From: Oopsacas minuta
Taxonomy: Eukaryota > Porifera > Hexactinellida > Lyssacinosida > Leucopsacidae
NCBI GenBank assembly: GCA_024704765.1
Contig: JAKMXF010000188.1
Coordinates: 553,015 to 617,014 of the forward strand
Reading direction: 5' to 3'
Length of the DNA stretch: 64,000 nucleotides
Below the pieces are notes generated by a model. The model was not told the DNA's origin and ran no database searches. It was given only the letters and a program-made list of their open reading frames with translations. Below, one piece after another: positions 51,601-58,676 of the stretch; positions within the stretch are counted from its first letter, which is position 1; each line of letters begins with the position of its first letter. The translations under genes were made by a program, and so were the position numbers.

Positions 51601-51671
51601 GCAATATCTGTGATAACTGTTGAAGTCAAGTTGAGTATCAGAAGCAGAATTAGAATCTGCTGTAGGATCAT
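18255..51671 (-). CDS. Giant membrane-anchored LPD_N (vitellogenin/MTP-type) multidomain protein, 19 exons, ~5075 aa
   Basis: Exons in transcript order: 51671-51552, 50504-50239, 50169-49996, 47351-47245, 45224-44986, 44775-44261, 42936-42726, 41003-36137, 32903-32588, 32179-31998, 31816-31164, 30533-30383, 30135-29681, 29566-28957, 28043-22819, 21151-20824, 19259-19049, 18967-18721, 18605-18255. All 18 junctions are GT-AG with matching phase, giving 15228 nt of open frame. Order of parts: signal peptide; LPD_N lipid-transport domain (~30-640); helical region; LECT2/M23-like domain (~1029-1131); SAP-like motif (~1324-1358); beta-rich region; PAN/apple-like domain (~1959-2011); at least 15 FN3-like repeats (~2150-4500); cadherin-like part; EGF-like modules; membrane helix ~5038-5062; tail of 12 residues. 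LPD_N proteins known to me are secreted or ER-lumenal, so membrane anchoring is unusual. Whether it is one gene rests on phase continuity, not on a transcript. Confidence 0.8.
18721..21151 (-). CDS. Giant protein exons 16-18: cadherin-like juxtamembrane region
   Basis: Three exons (21151-20824, 19259-19049, 18967-18721). Exon 16 opens RCNKPWQFILVVGSATFDD and continues GEGSVTIQHLITYTDIEHDTV, a cadherin-like or VCBS-like beta-sandwich signature; exon 17 has YSYDVDDGDYVYF; exon 18 ends in the first EGF cysteines. For exon 16 a second acceptor 21 bases downstream keeps frame, but the upstream one was preferred because the extra residues (RCNKPWQ) continue the cysteine and tryptophan pattern. Confidence 0.7.
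19305..19650 (+). repeat. Dispersed repeat family R, long composite copy
   Basis: Has the core (CTTGAAAATGCGAAATCC), then the TTAAGAGCGAGTCTCTAC block, a second half with AAAAGTGTGAAAATCAGATT, and ends CCTTGACAACGGACAAA with a (CAAA)n tail. The tail next to a microsatellite recalls retroposed elements, but no polymerase III promoter was identified. Confidence 0.65.
19659..20090. mobile_element. pogo/Tigger-like TIR element, 432 bp
   Basis: Ends CAGTAAACTCCCGTTATAAC and GTTATAACGAGAGTTTACTG are inverted, and both flanks are TA, the target duplication of the Tc1/mariner/pogo superfamily. No transposase inside. Confidence 0.8.
20461..20607 (+). pseudogene. hAT transposase C-terminal (dimerisation) fragment
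   Basis: A 48-codon stretch ends in TAA and reads STAGVERILSTYGFVHSKVR then NRLGTTKAAAKYS, the pattern of the hAT C-terminal dimerisation region (S.x.ERxFS...RNRLxxxxxxKL). No D/D/E core is nearby, so it is a dead fragment. It lies in the intron between exons 16 and 17 of the giant gene, on the opposite strand. Confidence 0.7.
21152..22818. other. Giant-gene intron 15 with nested TIR elements
   Basis: Outer TIR-like end CAGTAGACCCTCATTAATCC at 21847 is interrupted by the element at 21898-22366. A phrase AATGCATTTCGCTAATCCGA...GTCTGGATTAGCGAGGATG (22549-22617) recurs at about 46965-47035 in diverged form. The tail of a family R copy (TTGACAACGGACAAACAAAC) abuts the exon 15 donor at 22770-22800. 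Confidence 0.55.
21898..22366. mobile_element. TIR element, CAGTAAAACCTCCAAAAG family, 469 bp
   Basis: Left end CAGTAAAACCTCCAAAAGGT; right end CACTTTTGGAGGTTTTACTG; TA on both sides. A partial extra copy of the right end follows at 22369-22394. Internal repeats of GTGTTCACTTTT. Confidence 0.8.
22819..28043 (-). CDS. Giant protein exon 15: FN3-like repeat array and cysteine-tryptophan domain
   Basis: A single 5225-nt exon (~1740 residues). Repeats of about 100-130 residues carry a core W-x-x-F-x-D-x-E-S-x-I-x-x-Y-x-x-A-I-G, seen as WEGFFDPESYISNYQIAI, WSATDPQSGINNIQYHVG and WEDFVDHETPMDFYEIGIG, joined by linkers of the type VIDTTPPIQGKF. This is an Ig-fold repeat related to FN3 by its hydrophobic pattern. 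Toward the end the repeats stop and a region with FLVGWNPEQQQWVSS...FCPC follows, the type of tryptophan/cysteine segment that sits before the membrane in some animal adhesion proteins. Confidence 0.82.
28044..28956. other. Giant-gene intron 14
   Basis: AT-rich. Contains a diverged inverted repeat: GACTTGAAAATGTAAAGAATCAG...TTTGATTG-type arms at about 28215-28265 and 28425-28480 pair (AAGAATCAGTTAAGAC with GTCTTAACTGATTCCTT). No coding signal. Confidence 0.45.
28957..32903 (-). CDS. Giant protein exons 9-14: first FN3-like repeats
   Basis: Six exons (32903-32588, 32179-31998, 31816-31164, 30533-30383, 30135-29681, 29566-28957). The D-x-E-S-G-I core is clear in WDVESGLKAIELGAG (made across the exon 9-10 junction, which confirms the splice), WKNFFDPQSGVSAYRWGVG, WGNFSDPESGISQYNVTI and WIMVDKESGISEYQLSI; linkers include IIVDRSPPIPGVVLDG and VLVDLTPPKIVQLYDG. 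Unlike exon 15 this part of the array is cut by introns of mixed phase. Confidence 0.78.
31844..31981. mobile_element. Short TIR element, second copy of the 7479 family
   Basis: CAGTCAACATTCGGTAACTC at the left end and AACGAGCATTCGAGTAACCG then GATGTTGA at the right end. It nearly fills the intron between exons 10 and 11, ending 17 bases from the exon 10 donor. Confidence 0.65.
33101..34009. mobile_element. Tc1-like foldback element with ~380-bp arms
   Basis: The left arm (33101 to about 33490) is repeated inverted at about 33630-34009 with high identity. Outer ends are CAGTCAATGGACAAAAGTAT and ATACTTTTGTCCATTGACTG, with TA on both flanks. CAGT...GGACAAAAGTATT-type ends are usual for Tc1/mariner elements. 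The centre (33490-33630) carries phrases on GGTGGCACAAGTGG and no transposase. Confidence 0.88.
34141..35007. mobile_element. Second foldback element, G/C-tract family
   Basis: Arms start TATATCTGTAGGGGTTAATT and end AACCCCTACATATA. Each arm carries several AAATTTGGGGG blocks separated by the same unique phrases (TGAGCCTCTCAAG, ATATTTTGGATC) in inverted order. A related fragment is at about 46833-46920. It sits beside the first foldback in the same intron. Confidence 0.75.
35008..36136. other. Rest of giant-gene intron 8
   Basis: Contains recurring CGTCGTACTAAGG/CGTCGCACTAG phrases with ATATATTTGTACACAAA at 35230-35530, and a CAGTCAAGTGCACGTAATCC-type TIR end in reverse at 35740-35760 (ACTTGACTG then TA) opposite an AGGTCTGCGTAATCC phrase at 35610. 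No gene. Confidence 0.45.
36137..41003 (-). CDS. Giant protein exon 8: end of LPD_N, helical region, LECT2/M23-like, SAP-like and PAN-like domains
   Basis: A 4867-nt exon (residues ~545-2166). It opens AADVILSSALIDREEIVRYE and ALQYIRHPKADE-like sequence, the C-terminal helices of LPD_N. A long helical part follows, then a cysteine-rich link (CEDSNCECGFY), a LECT2/M23-like fold (VHIYKDG, YVIMIHN, VQSGDKIGTV, PNFIHFTV), a low-complexity K/S/P stretch, a SAP-like motif (LTSIKNSLKVRGLSVEGDKE then QLLARL), beta-rich sequence with RIRVDL and RFFLRIKIKI, and a PAN/apple-like segment with ECATDCLQFPTKCFSFNY. The first FN3-like core (FHDLESGEFAFY) ends the exon. Boundaries are approximate. Confidence 0.8.
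41120..41234. mobile_element. 115-bp TIR element
   Basis: CAGTAGAACTCGGATTTAAC at the left and ATATCCGAGTTCTACTG at the right, both flanked by TA. It lies in giant-gene intron 7. Confidence 0.75.
41842..42109. mobile_element. TIR element with ~100-bp arms
   Basis: Outer arms CACTAGAATTGTACTCAGC and GCTGAGTACGAGTCTAGTG; the pairing continues inward through GGAATGTAGCACATTCCT and AGGAATGTGCTACATTCTA and TTGTCAAGGAAA. No coding capacity. Confidence 0.78.
42726..51671 (-). CDS. Giant protein exons 1-7: signal peptide and LPD_N lipid-transport domain
   Basis: Exon 1 encodes MILQQILILLLILNLTSTVI, a signal peptide, then FCAGSQYEYSYSSE, the usual opening of vitellogenin/MTP-type N-terminal domains. 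Exon 3 has VRYPEEEERAVLQLKKAVTS, matching the conserved hydrophobic-charged strand that ends in NIKRxI-like sequence in the family. Exons 6 and 7 carry the helical part with the HEAT-like phrase LIDSLGNAANEKSFNLLKSY then APSLLRRSAIHSM. In the family this domain forms a beta-barrel and helical arch that handles lipid. The start was chosen on the signal peptide; the exon phases fit throughout. Confidence 0.8.
43683..44068. mobile_element. hAT-type non-autonomous element with 8-bp target duplication
   Basis: Ends CAGAGATGGAACCGG and CCGGTTCCATCTCTG; both flanks carry the same 8 bases GCCTCACC (43675-43682 and 44069-44076), the hallmark of hAT insertion. The interior includes a TGGCCGAAAGTATTGGAACA phrase reminiscent of a Tc1 end. 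Located in giant-gene intron 6. Confidence 0.88.
45225..47244. other. Giant-gene intron 4 with element remnants
   Basis: A weak pair of ends, CAGGGGCGTCGAT (45336) and ATCGACGCCC (46147-46156), suggests an old hAT-like element of ~0.8 kb. A near-perfect hairpin at 46680-46741 (arms GCCAAAAGGCGTCAA and TTGACGCCTTTTGGC) and another at 46782-46833 (CCAATCATATCTATATAACT arm) follow, then a fragment of the G/C-tract foldback family. No gene recognised. Confidence 0.5.
46680..46833. repeat. Two adjacent long hairpins
   Basis: The first has arms of about 29 bases around a short centre; the second has arms of about 23 bases around AAATGAA. Between them the first arm phrase is repeated once more (GCCAAAAGGCATCAAAACAT), so the block is a partial duplication of one foldback unit. 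Confidence 0.75.
47887..47938. repeat. Mini-hairpin cluster
   Basis: CGAGCCTTGGGCTCG, GTCACTTCGCGATGAC, GCGCATTGCGC and CCTCGAGG stand almost end to end. The first hairpin has the same stem as the one at 5263 with a changed loop (TTG for ATT). Confidence 0.75.
47940..48330. repeat. Dispersed repeat family R, long composite copy
   Basis: Begins and ends with ACAAACAAACAGACA-type tails and contains ACAACAATAAATTTACATAT, AAAAGTGTGAAATTCGGATT and CCTTTCCTTGACAACGGACA. It directly follows the mini-hairpin cluster. Confidence 0.65.
48804..49533. mobile_element. pogo/Tigger-like TIR element, 730 bp
   Basis: Ends CAGTGGAAGCCGCTTAATCG and CGATTAAGCGGCTTCCACTG are perfect inverses and both are flanked by TA. 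Additional internal TCGGGATT phrases extend the left arm. No transposase. Confidence 0.88.
49710..49975. mobile_element. TIR-element remnant related to 17521-17823
   Basis: Left end CAGTCAAACCTGCTTGCCGC; inside, TGTATAGCGGCTACC and TCTATAACGACCACC phrases as in the 17.5-kb copy. It ends beside exon 3 of the giant gene. Confidence 0.5.
50745..51055 (-). repeat. Dispersed repeat family R copy
   Basis: Reverse-complement order of blocks: TTGTTTGTTTGTTGTCAAGG, TATGTATTTATCGTG, CTGAATCTGAATTTCCCACT, then TTACTTTATATTC-type and GACTTGCTCTCAACAGCTAC-like blocks. Lies in giant-gene intron 1. Confidence 0.65.
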
Positions 51672-53236
51672 TGATTTAAAGCGGATATTCTAAATATTTA
51701 GTAGTTTTTAAAGTCTACTCAGCATAATTGGGTCAAATTGTAATCTTTAGAATTAGCCTAAACCAGAATATACTGAGCGACATGTCTGGTTTAAATAACA
51801 TTATTAATGGGGAGCCCTCCGATATGAGTTAGGGAGGTGAAAGTGGTACACTGATCAATTATTGGAGGAATACACACGCTGGAGGTCGCACTTATTAGGT
51901 TAAAAATATATGTTACTCTATTCTGAAAATTCTACACTTATGAGGGGGAAATATGTTCGTTGGGTCACTCCATAATATTATTAAAAATTAGTTCACATTG
52001 GTTTGACTTTACCATTGCCATTTTCCCTAATGTGCCTCAAATTAATAATTAATGCAGTTATGTATTGATTTATTATCTATTGTTCAAATTTACGAGAAAG
52101 CGGGTGAGGGTGTACGCTCCATTTGAAAAATTTAGACAAAAAGCTGGCGCGCGCTCTGTTTTGAGGCATGAAATGTAGAACGAAAGCCCCCTCCAAGAAT
52201 TGAGGAGCGTAACCTAACCAGCCATAATTCCATGCCCCTCACCCTAATATTGTGTTTACTAAATAGGTATATTTCTCAATCTAAAGTGACAATATACTAC
52301 CCGAGTGGCAAAAGCCTCTACAATATTGTGATTTCGGATATGCAATAACATTTCGGCTGTTTACTATTTACAAAAGTTAGAATTTGTCTGATGAATGTAA
52401 CAATTATATAATTCGTTAGATAACTATTTATATAGTTTATTAATCAACATAATACATTGAGCACATGTATAGTTGTAGCCACTTTTCTTATATTGAAAGA
52501 ATAAAAAAAGCTTATAGCCCAATTTATGGTAAGGTGTAGCTACTACGTATTTTAGTAAAATCACTACTAGGCAAATTTGCTCAAATTATTATGCAAGGTC
52601 GTCTATGATACTGTTATGTCATTGAACATGAGCAATGGATAATAAATATTCACAAAGGCGGGGCCTGTTATATTTATATTAGTCTCAGAATATCACCGAA
52701 TATTTCCGAATCGCTGGATTTTATCTTACCAAAGCCCTGTAATTTATATTTGTTACAGAATTTGTCCTAAAGTAAAATTAAGTTATGGTTTATACTATTT
52801 ATCCTACATGTAATCTCTCTATTTTGAAAACTTATATTTTATCTCCGCGAATAAGATAGTAAAACAATCTAACGAACTGATCCTTATCAGATAGATAATT
52901 AAGGTAATTGTTAATTATTTGTGCTTGTTTTGGTATTGTCACGCCAGCCAAAAGTTATATGGTCCCCTCTGACCTCATTTAGCTGGCCAAATTTGGTCGC
53001 CAAAAATGTTCTCTATAGTTCAGATTAGGTCCCTCGGGCCAGTTTTAGCCAAACATAACTAGTCTGGGGACACTTTTGGTCGACTAAAGTTGGTCCAGGG
53101 TCAAAATTTTTGAAATATCTCACCGACTTTCAAATTCGTTTACGGTAAAATTTAGAGTACCCCGAAAACAGAACAATATTGTGTACTTATTGATGTCCCG
53201 TAATTCGCTAATAATAGACACAATTCACACAAAAGA
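51672..53236. other. Intergenic, upstream of the giant gene
   Basis: Expected to hold the promoter of the giant gene, but no clear TATA box was found (only TTTAAA-rich stretches within 120 bases of the ATG). From 51997 to 52735 it carries a segment present again at 61895-62625. Confidence 0.5.
51997..52735 (+). repeat. 0.73-kb dispersed segment, copy A
   Basis: Matches 61895-62625 in the same orientation from ATTGGTTTGACTTTACC to TCTTACCAAAGC with scattered substitutions and a few indels; flanks differ. Its ends show only a five-base inverse match (TTGGT...ACCAA). No open frame of note. Confidence 0.85.
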
Positions 53237-53387
53237 TGTTGCAGTTTAGGGACGTGCTTGGTGTGCGCGCGTGCACACCAGTGTAATCGCGTGTATACCA
53301 ACATGGTAGACCAACATGTTGGTGTACACGTGTGCACACTGGTGTATGGCCATGCAATAATAAAATGTTCTCTTCTGGTTCTTTATT
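53237..53387 (+). repeat. Left terminal inverted repeat of the Ginger-like element
   Basis: Reads TGTTGCAGTTTAGGGACGTG inward to TCTTCTGGTTCTTTATT, inverse of the right arm, with about 60 extra bases of nested GTGCACAC palindromes in the middle. Confidence 0.7.
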
Positions 53388-54529
53388 AAATAATATAATT
53401 AGCGATACATAGTTCTAATTATAGAGATACAAATATATTTAATTATAGTATATATATCTTAACTTTCCATAACAATTCAGTAATATGCAGAAATAGATTT
53501 TCAGTAATATGCAGAAATAGATTTCTATTCAGCTCGGAACCTCAATCTATCACTGGGGAAAAGTACGTAATTATCTTTGTATTTTGACTTGTTTGTTCAG
53601 TTTATAGCGATAGCAGACACAGAGTTTAAGGTTTGTTTGATTTGTGTCTATTTAGTAATAAATGTCTTTGGTTAATTGTTCCATAATTGTTCAGTTCGTA
53701 AATGGTCAACATTCTATTATAGTAATCTGGGATTTCTTCTCACAGAAATTTACCATAATTCTTCGACTGAAACACTTCGAAACCATTGTTATGCATGTAC
53801 TTGTGTCCACATTTATTACTAATCTACAAGGTTGAAACCAATTGAACCGAATATCAGTATTATGAATAGCAACCCAACCGGTTACTGATTTCGGTTTGCA
53901 ACCGAATATTGAACTATTCTCCAAACACAGTATTATTCGGTTGCAAACTTGCTAATTAATTTGTGTCTAGAATTTGTTCCCATCCATTCTAATCCAATCC
54001 ATGTTTGGATAAGACGCACACTCGGATAGTACTGAAAATATTGTTCCCCTCGGTGTACTGTTTTCCCCGAGTTCCACTTTTCGTAATTACCTTTAGCAAA
54101 TTGTTTTGAACAAACAATTAAGATTACTTACTACACTACTACATGGATGGCCTAGTAACTAGAACATCTTAATATGAACTAGATATGAACTAGACTCTAG
54201 TTCATATCTAATTACGTTACAACGGTTAACTCCGTACTGTTACCACATAATAATTCCAAATTGTCCAATACAAATTATTTATAATCTGCTTGACTACTCG
54301 TGTAGCGAAGTGTCTGTATTATCCAATTTAAAATAATTTTTGAGACTGAGCAATAAATCTTTATTTTATTCTAATTATAAACTAATGATTTGACAACTTA
54401 AAAGTCCTAAAAAATATTAAGTGATGACTTGTGTTATACGTAATGACTATTCTCTCTGCTAGTAGTATGTTATGTGAACTTGTTAAAACAAGTGTGACCC
54501 TTATGGCATTTAGTGTTGCAACTTCTACC

Positions 54530-56561
54530 TTATTTCTTGCAAGGGCACCTTAGTGTTTTACAGTGCTTACATCTACATGCTGAACCACTGAGCTCCAGAG
54601 AAGCACTTTGCATTGCTCCCGTTTGACTGACTATAGAAGTATGGCAAGACTCATTTGCACTGATTCTGAATGGACAAACATCACTGATTCCTTGCATAGC
54701 CAGAGGAAATAGTGCCATGTGATGTAGCTACAGTATAAATAGGATCCTGTGCGTCGATGATATGACCCATAAGATTGCGTGGTCCAATCGAACTCATCTT
54801 ATCAGGTTGGGAAATGGGTATAAGCACAGTATCACCGATTTCAGCTGGTTTGAATTTTTTCCCACTTGACTTTAGCATACGATCATGTAGTGTTTCCTGA
54901 TTTCTTTTTATTCCTTTTCGTAAATGATGGGTATTTGTACTCTTTTCTTTGGGAAAACAACCTTGATACCACACTGAGCTCCCAAATCCCTCTTCCCCTT
55001 GTTGAATTCCGCAAGGTATGTGGACAAAACGACAACACTCAGGGCAAGAGTATACTCCACTTGTTTCATTCTCACATACAGCACAAAGTTAGTTGAATTG
55101 GTTGGATTTATATTTGAAACTATTGATGAACTACTAGATAGACGTCTGATGGGAAACTGTTTCTCAGTAATTAAATTATCTGATTCAAGAGCTCTAATTT
55201 GATTCTCCAGAATTACTGGAATACTTGATGTTGGGGTTTCAAAATTACTGTTATATTCTATACCATCGACAATTGTGCCAGGTGGAACTGTATCTAATAT
55301 TGAGAATTCATAATCGTCGGAAATAGGCGGGAACTTAGATAAATATGGAGACTGGTTCATTAGGATACTCTTCTGTATATGTAGGCACTTCGTTATCAGA
55401 CAAGTTAGATGATTCAGATGATTCATGAACAGATGCTGAGATTGGATCAGCAACAGATGTTTGTTAAAAGTTATTCAAATCGTCTTCGTTATTAATCACA
55501 CCTCAATGTTCTTTAGGAACATTAAGAGTGGCGAGTCCGAAGAATGGAGGTCTGCCATATACAGCTTCAAATGGCGTCATTCGAATAGTTGTATGGTAAC
55601 TTGTGTTGTAGTTAAATTTTACCCACTTTAAATACTGTACCCAGCATTGATTATTATTATTATCATGCATCATGGCAAATAATCCGTCTTTAACTTCTCT
55701 ATTCACACATTCTGCTGCCCCCTGACACTCAGGATGCCTGGGTTTGCCATGCACAATTTTCGTAGAGGGCCAAGTATCTCGCAAAGTTTCGAATAGAAGG
55801 CGATTTGAGAATTCTCCTCCATTATCAGAATGCAATATTAGAGGTGGGCCTTGATCGCAGAATATTTCAATTAAAATATCACGAACATTTTCTGCTGTTT
55901 TTCTAACTACGTAGTGGGACCAAGTTTATTTTTTTGGTAAAATGGTCAATGTAGACAAAAAGGTATTTATAGGGTGTGACTCCATCTGGTGACATGTTTT
56001 CAGCCAGATTCATATCTCTGAAATCTATGAGATCAATTTGACCTCTGCTCAGGTAATTTCTTGATACGATTGGCTTGGTAACTACAGACTTTATGGATTT
56101 CTTTCCCCTTTTTAGATGGCAAGTTGGACACATTTTGACATAAATACCACACAGTTCTTCAGTAACTCCAAGTAATATTGACTAACTCTCTTACACAATT
56201 TTGTCCTTCCTGAATGTTCGTGATTTTTGCGTGAAATTCTTCTAGGACATCGTAGATTTCATTACTTACCAATACTCTATTGGCATTGTGTCTGTTTGCT
56301 TCACGAAGGTATAGGGTTCCAACACTTTGATATGAAAGAAGTTTAAATCTATTCTGAACCCTTTGTCACTTTTGTCTTGCATTTTTTCTGTAGGTTTCTG
56401 TGATTTCAGGATGCAGATTTTTGCTCTATTTCTTCAGGTGAGAATATATTAATGGGTGAATCAGCCAGTTTCTTCTCGTCAAGAATTTTTATGAACTCTT
56501 CTCTTCCGGTAGGACCAGGGTTCAATTCAATATCTCCCGATAAAAGGAGAAGAATAGATAG
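54530..56561 (-). pseudogene. KRBA2/Ginger-like integrase pseudogene
   Basis: Pieces in order on the minus strand: 2A-like motif (56511-56561); an N-terminal segment; a zinc-finger-like HHCC region whose H-H half and CPTC half lie in different frames; integrase core with first D in QIDLIDF (56133-55903), second D in HSDNGGEF and E in CQGAAECVN (55835-55503); a C-terminal SH3-like region with AEIGDTVLIPI (54974-54681); and a cysteine-rich tail CRCKHCKTLRCPC. The core triad residues are all present, but at least four frameshifts or stops separate the pieces, so it is not functional as it stands. The arrangement matches KRBA2-like integrase-derived proteins. Confidence 0.7.
56511..56561 (-). other. 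2A-like (ribosome-skipping) peptide motif
   Basis: The minus strand encodes LSILLLLSGDIELNPGP, which contains the full 2A consensus D-(V/I)-E-x-N-P-G-P after a hydrophobic lead. The sequence continues in frame into TGREEFIKIL, where the integrase-type protein begins. In known 2A-bearing retroelements such motifs sit at N-termini and separate two products from one frame; that function is inferred here. Confidence 0.75.
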
Positions 56562-57125
56562 ATTTGGATATTTCCTTAATGATAACCATCGTGAGAAAGG
56601 AAATAGATGTTGTCGTTTGGTTTGAGATGAAGGGGAACGATATTAAGAAACAATTTGGTAAGGCGCTGATGGTGATTATAAAATGCAACAAATATCTACG
56701 AGTTATCTGATTTTATCAAGTTAACCGGGATACACTTAGAGCTCGGATGGATATGTAGAGTACTTTTATAGAATTGAAGATCATCATTTGTCACCAATGG
56801 AATTAAGGATATAGTCCGTGCTTCGAGCTCGAGACCCACAATGTTTCCATGTAGAATGTACATAAAATACATTATTAGTAATATAATGACGAACTTTGGA
56901 ATGAAAATCATTGTATAATACAAGCAGTATTCAAGAAGATAAATATATCTTTCCTTGTGCTTGAGTATATATGTATTTAATATTTCCTCCAGCATACATT
57001 GTAATGTTGTCACAAATTATGTCATATTATTTTATATTAATTATTGATATTCCCTTTCATTTCTAGGTGCTAGCAACTCAAATACTTTTTCAAAGGATCG
57101 TGAAACATTACGATGTTGATAACAA

Positions 57126-57187
57126 TGATATAATAATGATATAATAATGATATAATAATGATATAATAATGATATAATAATGATAAT
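57126..57187. repeat. Tandem repeat, 5.6 x 11 bp
   Basis: Perfect copies of TGATATAATAA just inside the right end of the Ginger-like element. Confidence 0.92.
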
Positions 57188-57230
57188 TAATGCACTGCAA
57201 CATATTTATTATGTTTAATTTCGTATTTAG

Positions 57231-57310
57231 TAAAGAACCAGAAGAGAACATTTTATTATGGCATGGCCATACATCAGTGTGTACACCAAGCACGTCCATA
57301 AACTGCAACA
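57231..57310 (-). repeat. Right terminal inverted repeat of the Ginger-like element
   Basis: Read inward on the minus strand from TGTTGCAGTTTATGGACGTG to TCTTCTGGTTCTTTA. Confidence 0.7.
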
Positions 57311-58310
57311 CAAGCACTTAAGTTTTGTCCAATTTTTGAAATCTCAAAATTTGAAAAATTGCTTTGTCATCATCACCTCCACTATGGTGACGTCATGGTT
57401 ATGGTGGCCAATGCGTCCCTCCTAATATCTACTACACTTCATCAAATGTAAGTATTTCTCTAGCTGCATTGTTATAAAGTTCTTTGCGTTTCAAGTTAAA
57501 GTGGTTAATGACGTTTTTTTGACAAAATGGTCCGGGAGGACTATTTTTGTCAAATGTCAATATCCATGGTATTTGACAAAAAATGGTCCCCCCGGACCAT
57601 TTTTGTCAAAACATCTGTACAGAATGAAATTGTAATACCAATTATACTAAGATCCTTGGTAGGCGCAGCAGAAGTTGATAAATTTAGTTTTTATTCTACA
57701 AAATATAATTACTAGCAAAGAAAGATAAAATTGAATTTACGAATATTCATAGTCATTCTAAAAATGTTAAAATCGAATTCAACGTCCCTGTTTACCACTA
57801 TTTAGCAATTGGAAGCTAATCTCTGGGATTATTTTGAACTGTTTACCAAAAGCTGTGAAAATATGATTAATCATATGATAAATCAGTGTATATATATTTA
57901 ATAGAATGTATTGACCAATAGAATTACAGTCTGCATCATTACTAATTAAATTACAAACATTCCACCAAAATTAATTACATGCATTCATGCATAATTGTAA
58001 AAACCTACAATCTGATTGGTTTAAAATACAGCTGTCAAAAGGTATTAAATATACACATTAGAAGTTCCCAAATGTCAGGTGTACAACTAGATGTTACGAC
58101 GAGTATACGTACAAAATTGGTAACTTAATCTCTAAAGGTGTGAACAGCAGGGCGAAATTAGAGGAAGAAAGGTATTCAATTGATTGATCCCATGGTATCA
58201 AATAGTACCTTGAATAACTCAGTGAATGTATAAACACACTAATCACTATAATTGGGAAATAAACAACAAATAATAATAATAATAATAATAATAAATAATG
58301 GGACAAGAGA
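57311..58310. other. Intergenic, with a 91-bp TIR element and a trinucleotide tract
   Basis: 57519-57609 is a small palindromic element with ends TTGACAAAATGGTCCGGG and CCGGACCATTTTTGTCAA. An (AAT)n tract lies at 58268-58296, just past the stop codon of the NHL-like gene. Nothing else recognised. Confidence 0.6.
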
Positions 58311-58676
58311 TTAGAGCATCTGTAGACAGTTGTCCTCTTTCATGTCACCAACTGTAACATAGCCAGATCGTTGTATAAATATGCAAGAGGGACGGAATAT
58401 TTGACACAATCCATGTCCTGTTTCACAAACTGTTTCTATGAATTTACCAAACTGGTCAAACACTTTGATGGAATTATCCCAGAAATCGCATATGTATATT
58501 CTCAATTCATCTGTGATAGGATTATAGAACAGGTTGAAGTTGTATGCTCCTACAATCTGATCCTCTGTAAGTATAGACACTATGAATTTTCCTTCTAGAG
58601 AGAACCTTTGTAGAGGAGAGGGAGATCCTGTGAAGAGACATATAACACAATTATCAACAACCTTCATGTCCTGTAG
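58311..58676 (-). other. Open frame continuing past the TGA of the NHL-like gene
   Basis: After the TGA at 58679-58677 the same frame stays open for 121 codons to a TAA at 58313-58311. The sequence looks like the rest of the propeller: LQDMKVVDNCVICLFTGSPS, FSLEGKFIVSI, IYICDFWDNSIKVFDQFGKF and FRPSCIFIQRSGYVTVGD are two NHL-type blades. It is therefore probably either translated by readthrough or left over after a recent nonsense change (TGG to TGA is the simplest). Confidence 0.65.

Larger units (their letters stand above)
53237..57310. mobile_element. Ginger-like DNA transposon (decayed), ~4.07 kb
   Basis: Terminal inverted repeats at 53237-53387 and 57231-57310 start TGTTGCAGTTTA (outer ends) and share GGACGTGCTTGGTGT and AATAAAATGTTCTCTTCTGG. 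They bracket an integrase-type pseudogene on the minus strand. Gypsy-like integrase genes inside TIRs define the Ginger group of DNA transposons, whose termini I recall as 5'-TGTNR; TGTTG fits. A 4-bp target duplication is not evident (AAGA and CAAG at the flanks). The left arm carries an extra palindromic insert of GTGTACACGTGTGCACAC type. Confidence 0.65.

Noticed and set aside
56696-57013. Minus-strand 105-codon open frame upstream of the 2A-like motif as a separate transposon gene
   Set aside because: It is mostly AT-rich hydrophobic sequence with no recognisable domain, and it is not in frame with the 2A motif; left unannotated.
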